49,402 nucleotides of DNA from Methylobacterium amylolyticum (GTDB lineage: Bacteria > Pseudomonadota > Alphaproteobacteria > Rhizobiales > Beijerinckiaceae). Below are positions 43,066-49,402 of this stretch, piece after piece. Location: contig NZ_JAUYZI010000034.1 in the NCBI RefSeq assembly GCF_030700245.1, forward strand, positions 1-49,402. The letters are read 5' to 3'. Position 1 is the first letter of the stretch; each line of letters starts with the position of its first letter. Under the pieces are notes generated by a model. It was not told where the DNA came from. It was given only the letters and a program-made list of their open reading frames with translations, and ran no database searches. The translations under genes were made by a program, and so were the position numbers.

Positions 43066-43220
43066 GATTCCCCGACGTGGAGCCCGGTTCGGCGTGGGGA
43101 CATGTGTCGAGACGATGACTCAGAGCCGTGATCCGCACCGGGCCGTCCCTGCCGGAGCGCGCTCCGTCGCGGTGGATGCCGGCTCGGCGCAGGAGACCGC
43201 CTCGGAACACGGCCCTGGAG
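43066..43220. repeat. Two degenerate copies of a dispersed intergenic repeat over the beta-helix gene start
   Basis: First copy about 43066-43126 (CCGACGTGGAGCCCGGTTCG core); second about 43160-43220 (CGCGGTGGATGCCGGCTCGG core, followed by CAGGAGACCGCCTCGGAAC and CCTGGAGAC). Both align with the better preserved copy at 49274-49345. The second copy is translated as SVAVDAGSAQETASE in the beta-helix protein. Confidence 0.65.
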
Positions 43221-45355
43221 ACGGTTGGGCGCGCGCGGCAGCCGGCCGCGCACGCGCCTTCGGCGCGGCCGGCTGCCTGCTCGCCGCCCTGACGTGGCCG
43301 GCGCCCGCCTCGCCGGCCGGACCGGGACGGTCCGAGACCGCGCTGCTGATCCGCGTCGACCCGGCCGCCCGGGTCGCCGAGACGGGCCCGAAGCCGGTGG
43401 TCGCGAGCCTCGGCGACGCGGTGGCGCTGCTGCGCCGGCGCCGGGCCGGGGCGGGCGGGCAGGCCGTCATCGAACTGGCCGGCGGCGTGCACCGCCTGGC
43501 GCAGGCGGTCCGGATCGAGGCGGATCTCGGCGGTCAGCCCGGTCGGCCGCTGGTGCTGCGCGGCGCGCCGGACGGCAGCAGCCGGCTGAGCGGCAGCGTC
43601 CCGCTGGAGCGCGCCTCCGATGCGCCGCCGCCCGGCCTCGACCCGGCGGTGCGCGGGCGCGTCGTGGGCTACAGGCTCCCCGCCGCGGCGGCCGCCCAGC
43701 CGAGCGTCGGCGTCCGCCGGACCCATACGGCCGATCAGCCGAACACCGGCGTCCAGCCGGTCCGCGCGGAGCCGTCGCCGCTGACGCCGATGGAGTTCTT
43801 CGACGCCGACGGGGCGCTCGTGCCCGCGCGCTGGCCGAACGCGGGCTGGGCGCGCGTCGCGGTGGCGGAGGCGGGGCAGGGCGCCGAGGGGGGGCCGGTG
43901 ATCCGCGTTCCGGACGGCCGGGCGGACCGCTGGGTCGACGAGACGGATCTCTGGGTCGGCGGGTATCTCGGGCACGACTACTCGTTCGAGACCCTGCCCG
44001 CGGTCTCGGCGGTGCGGGGCTCCAACCGTCTCGCCCTCGTGGGACGGCCGCTCTACACGGTCCAGGACGGCGACCGGTACGTCGTCGAGCACGCGCTCGC
44101 GGAACTCGACGTTCCGGGCGAGTGGTGGCGCGACGCGGGGCGGGGCCTCGTCTACCTCCTGCCGCGCCGCCCCGGGCCGATCGAGGTTTCGGTCGCGCCG
44201 GGGCTGATCGAGATCGCGGGCGCGAGCCACGTCCGCCTGGAGGGCCTGACGTTCGAGCACAGCCGGGGCGACGCGGTGACCGTCACGGGCGGCGCCGACG
44301 TGGTGGTCGAGGACTGCACGCTCCGCTGGATCGGCGGCCGCGGCCTCGTCGTGGACGGCGCCGCCCGCTCCGGGATGCGGCGCTCCGTCGTCACCGATAC
44401 GGGCGAGGGCGGCGTCGCCCTAACCGGCGGCGACCGGGCGCGGCTCACGCCGGGGGAGAATTTCGTCGAGGACAGCGTCTTCGCGCGCTTCAGCCGGCTC
44501 GGCCGCACCTACAAGGACGCGGTCTCCGTGAACGGCGTCGGCATGCGGGTGACCGGGAACCTGATGGCGCACGCCCCCCATCTCGCGGTGCGCTTCCAGG
44601 GCAACGACCACGAGATCACCTTCAACGAGGTGTTCGACGTGGCCCGGGAATCGTCCGATGTCGGCGTGTTCTACACGGGCCGCGACGTGGCCGCCCAGGG
44701 CACGCGCCTGCGCGGCAACTTCCTCCACGACGTGCAGGCGCAGCCGGGACACACGCCGGAGTTCGACGTCAGGGGCATCTACCTCGACGACATGGCGAGC
44801 GGCATGCGGGTCGAGGCGAACCTGTTCCTGCGCGTGCAGCAGCCCGTGTTCATCGGCGGCGGCCGCGACAACGCGGTGATCGGCAACGTCTTCGTCGATT
44901 CCCCCCCCGCCGTGACCGTGGACGGTCGCGGCGTGGTCTGGGCCGGACCGCCGATCACCAGCTCGGACAACGGGCTGCGCGCGGCCTTCGACGCGGTGCC
45001 GGCCTCCCGCCCGCCGTGGTCGACGCGCTATCCGAAGCTCGCCGGGCTGCTGGCCGACGAGCCGCTCGTGGCCAAGCGCAACACGATCCGCGACAACACC
45101 CTCGTCGCGAGCGGGGAGATCACGATCGGGCAGGGCGCCGAACCCCGGCGCCAGACGGTCGCCGACAACCGCACCCGGCAGGTTCCCGGCGCGGCCGACG
45201 CCCGCACGCCCGCCGCGGTCGCGGACGCCTTCAAGGCCGCCGGCCTCGCCCTCGACCTGCCGGTCGATCGCATGGACCGGGTCGCGGTCCTGTCCCGCGA
45301 CCCGGCGCTCAAGCGGCGTGCCGGCGCCCTCCTCTCGCGCGATGGAGCGCCGTGA
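43115..45355 (+). CDS. Right-handed parallel beta-helix repeat protein, probably secreted
   Basis: A protein of about 746 residues. After a long n-region, a signal-like segment AFGAAGCLLAALTWPAPASP precedes the mature part. Residues about 90-150 form an initial strand/loop module (AVIELAGGVHRLAQAVRIEA, typical of Pel9A/beta-helix enzymes), and from about residue 365 there are successive PbH1-type turns (ASHVRLEGLTFEHSRGDAVT, VVEDCTLRWIGGRGLVVDGA, NDHEITFNEVFDVARESSDV). Such proteins often are polysaccharide lyases, epimerases or hydrolases; no catalytic set can be named. ATG 43115 was taken, but the start lies in repeat-derived sequence and no better one precedes the signal. Context is polysaccharide trimming or modification. 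Confidence 0.83.
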   Translation: MTQSRDPHRAVPAGARSVAVDAGSAQETASEHGPGDGWARAAAGRARAFGAAGCLLAALTWPAPASPAGPGRSETALLIRVDPAARVAETGPKPVVASLGDAVALLRRRRAGAGGQAVIELAGGVHRLAQAVRIEADLGGQPGRPLVLRGAPDGSSRLSGSVPLERASDAPPPGLDPAVRGRVVGYRLPAAAAAQPSVGVRRTHTADQPNTGVQPVRAEPSPLTPMEFFDADGALVPARWPNAGWARVAVAEAGQGAEGGPVIRVPDGRADRWVDETDLWVGGYLGHDYSFETLPAVSAVRGSNRLALVGRPLYTVQDGDRYVVEHALAELDVPGEWWRDAGRGLVYLLPRRPGPIEVSVAPGLIEIAGASHVRLEGLTFEHSRGDAVTVTGGADVVVEDCTLRWIGGRGLVVDGAARSGMRRSVVTDTGEGGVALTGGDRARLTPGENFVEDSVFARFSRLGRTYKDAVSVNGVGMRVTGNLMAHAPHLAVRFQGNDHEITFNEVFDVARESSDVGVFYTGRDVAAQGTRLRGNFLHDVQAQPGHTPEFDVRGIYLDDMASGMRVEANLFLRVQQPVFIGGGRDNAVIGNVFVDSPPAVTVDGRGVVWAGPPITSSDNGLRAAFDAVPASRPPWSTRYPKLAGLLADEPLVAKRNTIRDNTLVASGEITIGQGAEPRRQTVADNRTRQVPGAADARTPAAVADAFKAAGLALDLPVDRMDRVAVLSRDPALKRRAGALLSRDGAP

Positions 45356-45489
45356 ACGTGCCCAAGGTCGCCCCCGTCGTCGGGACCGCCATCCCGGACG
45401 CCCCCGGATCGGTCGGCCGGGGCCGCGCCGCCGCGGGGCCCGGGCGCGTCCGCGCCGGGTCATGCCGCGCCCGGGAGCGCGCGGCATGA
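45352..45489 (+). CDS. Possible coupled small ORF of 45 residues
   Basis: A GTG at 45352 overlaps the stop of the beta-helix gene (GTGA), has GGAG five bases upstream, and runs to a TGA that overlaps the ATG of the flippase gene (ATGA at 45486-45489). The product is Pro/Gly/Arg-rich (VPKVAPVVGTAIPDAPGSVG, then basic) with no recognised family. It may be a true small protein, or simply a translated bridge coupling the two genes. The amino-acid make-up gives little support for a folded protein. Confidence 0.3.
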   Translation: MNVPKVAPVVGTAIPDAPGSVGRGRAAAGPGRVRAGSCRARERAA

Positions 45490-46775
45490 CCCCCGCGGCG
45501 GCGCTCGGGGCGGGCGGGGGCCGGGTGCGCGGCCTGGCGCTCCGGCTCTGGTCGAGCACGTGGGTCTGGTCGACGGGCGTGCAGGCCCTCCAGAGCGGGA
45601 TCAGCCTCGTCGTCTCGGTGGTCGCCGCGCGGCTGCTCGGGGTCGCCGGGTTCGGCGCATACGTGCTCGTCCAGGCCGGCGTCGCGCTGCTCGCGGTCCT
45701 CCAGTACCAGCTCGTGTCCGGGCCTATGGCGGTCGCGTCCGGCCACCGCACGCGCACGCCCCCCTACTTCAGCGCCGTGGCGCGGGGCGCGCTGGCGGCG
45801 GCGGCCTTGGTCGGGCTCGCGGTCGCGCTCTACGTCGAGGTGCTGGTCAGGCGCCCCGACATGCTGGGCGGCGCGTGGCTCCCCGTCGCGGCGGCGCTGT
45901 TCGGCGCCGGGTTCGTCGCGCACGACAGCGCCAAGCGCCTCGCCTTCGCGACGAACCGCCCCCGGCTCGCGTTCGCCAGCGAGTGCGCCCGGCACCTGCT
46001 GTTCGCCGCGATGGTCGCGGCGGCCTGGTTCGCGTGGGAGATCGACACCTCGACGCTGCTCGCGTGCGGCGGCCTCGCCGCCCTCATCACGGTGCCGATC
46101 TACGCGGGGACCCTGCGGGCGCGCGTCCGCCCGGTGCTGCACCGGGCGGTCTGGCAGCATCACTGGGTGCTGGGCCGCTGGCTCGCCCTGGTGGTGTTCG
46201 TGTCGGCGGCGCACGAGCAACTGGTCACGATCCTGGCGGGCTCCTGGCTCGGCGAGGACGCCGCGGCGGGCCTGCGCTCCGCCCAGATCCTGCTCGGGCC
46301 GCTGCTCGTGCTGATGACCAGCCTCGAGTACATCATGCCGCGCCGGGCCGCGCAGCGCCTGCGCGAGGGCGGCGAGGCGGCCCTGATCGGCTACCTCCTG
46401 CGCATCCTCGTCCTGCTGGAGGTGCCGATCGTCGCGACCTGCGTGGTCATCGCGGCCTACAGCGCCGACATCCTCCGGCTGCTTCTGGGCGCGGATTACG
46501 CGCGCTTTTCCGGGATCGCCGCCATCATCGCCATCGGCCCGCCGCTGATCCTGGCCCGCGACTTCGCCGTCATCTGCCTGCGCGTCACGCGGCGCACCTC
46601 GAGCGTCTTCGCGGCGTTCGCGGCGAGCGCGCTCGTGACGCTGGTCGCCGCCTATCCGCTGATCGCCGCCCACGGCGTGGCCGGCGCCGCCTGCGTGGTC
46701 ATCCTCGGCCACGCGGTCTCGACGGCCGCGGTCCTGTTCCTGACGGCCCGCGCGGCGCTCCGGGCCGGACGCTGA
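45486..46775 (+). CDS. Wzx-like polysaccharide flippase (MOP superfamily)
   Basis: Integral membrane protein of 429 residues with about twelve hydrophobic segments. The N-terminal helix segment SGISLVVSVVAARLLGVAGF with GAYVLVQAGVALLAVLQYQL is typical of oligosaccharide flippases/polysaccharide biosynthesis proteins; the second half (SLEYIMPRRAAQRLREGGEA; LRLLLGADYARFSGIAAIIA) fits too. It would flip lipid-linked repeat units to the periplasm for the polymerase at 37700-39079. The ATG at 45486 overlaps the stop of the small ORF before it; upstream in-frame residues are Arg/Pro-rich and not family-like. It follows the beta-helix gene on the same strand. Confidence 0.85.
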   Translation: MTPAAALGAGGGRVRGLALRLWSSTWVWSTGVQALQSGISLVVSVVAARLLGVAGFGAYVLVQAGVALLAVLQYQLVSGPMAVASGHRTRTPPYFSAVARGALAAAALVGLAVALYVEVLVRRPDMLGGAWLPVAAALFGAGFVAHDSAKRLAFATNRPRLAFASECARHLLFAAMVAAAWFAWEIDTSTLLACGGLAALITVPIYAGTLRARVRPVLHRAVWQHHWVLGRWLALVVFVSAAHEQLVTILAGSWLGEDAAAGLRSAQILLGPLLVLMTSLEYIMPRRAAQRLREGGEAALIGYLLRILVLLEVPIVATCVVIAAYSADILRLLLGADYARFSGIAAIIAIGPPLILARDFAVICLRVTRRTSSVFAAFAASALVTLVAAYPLIAAHGVAGAACVVILGHAVSTAAVLFLTARAALRAGR

Positions 46776-46830
46776 CCGGTGGCGAAAGGCAGCCCGACGC
46801 GCGCCGGGACGTGCGGCCCGGCGGGCGGAT

Positions 46831-47049
46831 TCAGGACAGGGATTGCCCCAGACCCCCCGCGGCCCGCCGCCGGCCGACGCGCTCGCGCAGGGCGATCAGC
46901 AGCGCGAGCGGCGCGGCGACCAGGACGGCCGGCACCAGGAGGACTGCGAACAGGAGGCCCGAGGATCGCTCCCAGCCTTCGAGTCTGTCAATTTCTGGTT
47001 GTATCTTGTGAATATCGTCAACCGAAAGATGTGATTCGGAGGTCGGCAT
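46831..47049 (-). CDS. Small single-span membrane protein, hypothetical
   Basis: A 72-residue frame with a polar N-terminal part (ESHLSVDDIHKIQPEIDRLE), one strong hydrophobic segment (GLLFAVLLVPAVLVAAPLAL) and a basic tail (RERVGRRRAAGG). The layout is sensible for a membrane anchor, and the codons of the first third are markedly richer in A/T than the neighbours, hinting at recent arrival or leader-like constraint. No good ribosome-binding site precedes the ATG at 47049. It is on the opposite strand from the flippase and methyltransferase genes. Family not recognised; it could also be a chance frame. Confidence 0.45.
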   Translation of the reverse strand: MPTSESHLSVDDIHKIQPEIDRLEGWERSSGLLFAVLLVPAVLVAAPLALLIALRERVGRRRAAGGLGQSLS

Positions 47050-47355
47050 CGGTTCGTCAGTCTCTGAGGGCGGCAGATCGCGGTCGCGGACACGAATACT
47101 GGAGCGCGTGCAGAAATACCAGCCGAAAACCGAAGCCCGGTTTGTCGGAACTTGCGTCGCTGCTTAGGTAGTCCTCGGCCCGGGTCGCGGAGGCGTCTCG
47201 GGCACCCGGTACGATGTGTCCCGGCCGCGGTCGGAACCGCGGGCGCCGTCCGACGCGCCGCCCGCGCTGCCCGCCGCCCTTGAAGCCGGGACCGCCCGCG
47301 CCGATAACCGCCGCGTTTGAGCCCGCGCGCGACGCGGGCCGCGGGCTGGCGGGCG

Positions 47356-48033
47356 ATGAGCGAACGCAAGATCTTCTTCCCCCTGTGGCGCATCGGGCTG
47401 TCGGCGGTGTGGCGGGCGCTCGGCCGGCCGTTCGACGCCCGGTACGGCGTCGTCACGGAGGGGCGGCGGCAGCCCGGGGAGATGCAGCTCGTCGCGGGCA
47501 GCCCGGCCGACGCCTACGAGTACGCGCCGAGCCCGGTGCGCGCCTTCTGGCTCAGCGTCGGCGCGCTCCGCATCGACGCGTCGCGCTTCGCCTTCATCGA
47601 TTACGGCTCGGGCATGGGCCGCGCGCTGATCCTGGCGGGGCTGCTGCCCTATCGCCGGATCGAGGGCGTGGAGATCGCCGGGGAACTCAACGCCATCGCC
47701 GGCGCGAACATCGAGCGGAACTTCCCGGGCGGCATCGCGGGCGGCCGGTTCGCGCTGCACACGACCGAGGCGACGCAGTACCGGATCCCGTCCTGCCCGT
47801 GCGTCATCTACCTGTTCAATCCGTTCGGACGCGACACGCTGCTCAAGCTGGCCGACATCATCGCCGCGTCGTACGCCGCGCAGCCGCGCCCGATCTACGT
47901 CGTGTACGTCAACCCGACCCTCCGGACCCTGTTCGAGCAGCGCGGGTTCAAGCCGGTCGGTCAGAGCCGGCTCCACCGGTTCCTGGACCGGAGGATCCCC
48001 TCCGGCTCCGCGATCTTCAGGCTGCACGCGTGA
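47356..48033 (+). CDS. Class I SAM-dependent methyltransferase-like protein
   Basis: A 225-residue protein with a Rossmann-type methyltransferase core: motif I FIDYGSGMGRALILAG (about residues 82-97), the acidic end of strand 2 in IEGVEIAGELNAIA, and CVIYLFNPFG in the strand-4 position. The N-terminal 70 residues (RYGVVTEGRRQPGEMQL) match a group of small methyltransferases often annotated only by fold. The target is unknown; by position it may methylate a sugar of the polysaccharide. ATG 47356 is taken, with a weak GGCGGGC before it. The preceding 306 bp (47050-47355) show no gene or clear site. It ends 15 bp from the convergent acyltransferase gene. Confidence 0.82.
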   Translation: MSERKIFFPLWRIGLSAVWRALGRPFDARYGVVTEGRRQPGEMQLVAGSPADAYEYAPSPVRAFWLSVGALRIDASRFAFIDYGSGMGRALILAGLLPYRRIEGVEIAGELNAIAGANIERNFPGGIAGGRFALHTTEATQYRIPSCPCVIYLFNPFGRDTLLKLADIIAASYAAQPRPIYVVYVNPTLRTLFEQRGFKPVGQSRLHRFLDRRIPSGSAIFRLHA

Positions 48034-48048
48034 GGATCGCGCGGGGCC

Positions 48049-49224
48049 TCACAGGTAGCTGAGGCCCCGCCAGCGCGCCCGCCGCTTCAGGGCCACCACG
48101 GGCCGGCAGAGGAAGAACAGCGGACCGGCGAGGAGCGCGGCGATCAGCCAGATCTGCGCCGGTGCATCGACCGCGACCCGCCCCGCCGGGTCGGCGAGGC
48201 CGAGCCCGCCGGCCGCCTCGGTGAGCGCGCGCAGCAGCAGCAGGTGCGCGAGGTAGAAGAACAGCGGCGCCCCGCCGAACACCCGCAGCGGCCCCAGCGC
48301 GCGCCGCGGGACCGCCTCGAACAGCGCGAGCAGGAGGAGGCCGAGGCCGAGCGTCAGCAGCAGGAAGTCGGCCGAGGGCGGGTACTTGGTCAGGTTGACG
48401 AAGGACATCGCCGTCGCCGCGAGGGTGTCGCCGGGCCGCCAGGGCACGGGATCGCCGTAGCCGTTCAGGCCGCGCAGGGCCGCGAAGCCGGTGAGCGCGG
48501 CGGCGGCGAGGGCGAGGAGGCGCCGCCGCCGCGCGGCGGCCGGGACCGCGGCGGCGAAGACCGGCCCGAGCGCGTAGCCCGCCGCGATGACGCCGATCCA
48601 GGGGAGGACCGGGTAGGAGGTCCGCGCCGCGCCCCAGGGCAGGGCGATCAGCCCGCGCTGGTGCAGGATCGACCACAGGACGTAGCCCGGCTCGCCGGAT
48701 TGCAGCACCAGCCCGTCGAGCAGGTTGTGCCCCAGCACGATCAGCAGGGCGAGGCCGGCGAGCAGGGCGCGCGGCAGGAACAGCAGGCCGGCGAGCGCGA
48801 TCATGCTGAGGCCGATGGCCCAGATCACCTGCAGGTAGAGGATCGGCGGCAGGAGGCTGCGGGTCCAGGCGAGGTTCACCAGGGTGACCTCCAGCAGGAC
48901 CAGCAGGAGCCCGCGCGTCAGCAGGAACGCGGCGGCCGCGCGCGCGCCGTGCCGCTGGCCGTAGAGGTGGGCCGACAGCCCGGTGAGCAGGATGAAGACC
49001 GGCGCGCACAGGTGCGAGGCGGCGCGCGTCAGGAACAGGGCGGGGGGCGTCGCCGCCAGATCCATCGGATCGCGGACCTGGGCGTGCAGGTAGACGAACT
49101 CCCGGACGTGGTCGACGAGCATCAGCAGCATCACCAGCCCGCGCAGGGCGTCGATCGAGCCGATCCGGTCGGGCTTGGCCGGCGCGCCGCTGCCCGGCCC
49201 GGTCGTCGCGAGAGGTTCGGCCAT
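48049..49224 (-). CDS. DUF1624/heparan-alpha-glucosaminide N-acetyltransferase-like membrane protein
   Basis: A 391-residue polytopic membrane protein with about ten hydrophobic segments. The opening RIGSIDALRGLVMLLMLVDH, with the DALRG motif and an early His, and the CAPVFILLTGLSAHLYGQRH segment are typical of the DUF1624/HGSNAT group, which acetylates glycan amino groups across membranes. Later segments LPWIGVIAAGYALG and FGGAPLFFYLAHLLLLRAL also fit. The active-site His of HGSNAT may correspond to the one in LVDHVREF, by inference. The ATG at 49224 has GGGGATCCG upstream. It closes the polysaccharide locus in this window and may acetylate the polymer or another envelope glycan. Confidence 0.88.
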   Translation of the reverse strand: MAEPLATTGPGSGAPAKPDRIGSIDALRGLVMLLMLVDHVREFVYLHAQVRDPMDLAATPPALFLTRAASHLCAPVFILLTGLSAHLYGQRHGARAAAAFLLTRGLLLVLLEVTLVNLAWTRSLLPPILYLQVIWAIGLSMIALAGLLFLPRALLAGLALLIVLGHNLLDGLVLQSGEPGYVLWSILHQRGLIALPWGAARTSYPVLPWIGVIAAGYALGPVFAAAVPAAARRRRLLALAAAALTGFAALRGLNGYGDPVPWRPGDTLAATAMSFVNLTKYPPSADFLLLTLGLGLLLLALFEAVPRRALGPLRVFGGAPLFFYLAHLLLLRALTEAAGGLGLADPAGRVAVDAPAQIWLIAALLAGPLFFLCRPVVALKRRARWRGLSYL

Positions 49225-49273
49225 CGGATCCCCGGTGCGGTGGCGGTCGACGCGCCGGGGCCCGTCGGCGCCG

Positions 49274-49345
49274 GCTAGAGCGCTCTTCGCCGACGTGGAT
49301 GCCGGTTCGGCGACAGAGAGCGCGTCGAAACAGAAGCCTGGAGCC
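49274..49345. repeat. Dispersed intergenic repeat, best preserved copy
   Basis: CTAGAGCGCTCTTCGCCGAC, then GTGGATGCCGGTTCGGCG, a GCGCGTCGAAACAGAAGCC part, and CTGGAGC at the end. It resembles the widespread 'AGAGC...GAAGTGGAxxCCGGTTCGxCG...GCGTxAAAACAxAAxxCTAGAGC' repeat of Rhizobiales genomes (from memory). Related copies in this window are at about 13793, 43066 and 43160. Confidence 0.75.
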
Positions 49346-49351
49346 GTGGCC

Positions 49352-49402
49352 CCGCGCCCCCCCCCGCGGGCCCGGGCCCCGCGGGCGGGGGGGGGCCGCC
49401 CG
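49352..49402. other. G/C low-complexity sequence at window end
   Basis: From about 49352 the sequence turns into runs of C and G only, ending GGGGGGGGCCGCCCG. It resembles the block at 15506-15656 and probably marks a low-quality contig end. Confidence 0.75.

Noticed and set aside
42677..44260. Large minus-strand frame opposite the beta-helix gene
   Set aside because: Low-complexity Arg/Gly/His-rich product; the plus-strand frame has a signal segment and beta-helix repeats.

Overview
The window reads as chromosomal DNA of a very GC-rich alphaproteobacterium of the order Hyphomicrobiales (Rhizobiales), most likely Methylobacterium or a close relative. This is inferred from the strong G/C third-position bias, the mix of TRAP, Liv and GntR genes, and several families of intergenic palindromic repeats of the type common in that order. 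No rRNA, tRNA, phage, IS or CRISPR element was seen. Two stretches of almost pure G/C (about 15506-15656 and 49352 to the end) look like sequencing or assembly damage, and the first breaks a gene.

Region 1 (1-13761) is a carboxylic-acid catabolic locus built around a divergent promoter region. Leftward lie a TRAP substrate-binding protein, an AMP-forming acyl-CoA synthetase, an AEC-family carrier, a ThDP enzyme resembling 2-hydroxyacyl-CoA lyase/oxalyl-CoA decarboxylase, and a fused TRAP membrane subunit (DctQ-DctM). Rightward lie a GntR/FCD regulator, an acyl-CoA dehydrogenase, a thiolase, an SDR dehydrogenase, an APH-fold phosphotransferase and a DUF6285-type small protein. An imperfect palindrome at 8171-8200 is the best candidate operator. 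The genes suggest uptake of an organic acid, CoA activation, ThDP-dependent cleavage and beta-oxidation-like steps; the substrate cannot be read from sequence.

Region 2 (13762-26452) holds a lone GNAT-like acyltransferase, a broken HD-GYP phosphodiesterase, a complete Liv/HAAT ABC importer with its own GntR regulator (16766-22162), a fusion of an HdeD-like membrane domain with a permuted papain-like domain, a serine hydrolase, an SMR exporter, and a DUF5993-DsbB pair.

Region 3 (26499-32600) is an RND efflux operon with two periplasmic adaptors, the layout of TriABC, and a divergent TetR repressor with a short palindrome at the start of the regulator.

Region 4 (33204-49224) is an exopolysaccharide/capsule locus: WecG/TagA/CpsF and GT4 glycosyltransferases, a Wzz/GumC-type co-polymerase with an ATPase domain, a Wzy/O-antigen-ligase-like polymerase, two CelD-type GNAT proteins around a polysaccharide deacetylase, a parallel beta-helix protein, a Wzx-like flippase, a SAM methyltransferase and a DUF1624-type membrane acyltransferase. 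A priming transferase and an outer-membrane exporter are not in the window.

Two patterns cut across the gene list. Short tandem repeats, mostly of 15 bp, recur at unrelated sites both coding and non-coding (16519, 25467, 26213, 31827, 40373, 41275). A similar AT-rich element (TTGATG, 2-4 nt, ATACT, then AAGTA or similar) sits some 250-360 bp before the HD-GYP gene, the WecG/TagA gene and the beta-helix gene, and may be a shared promoter or regulator site.
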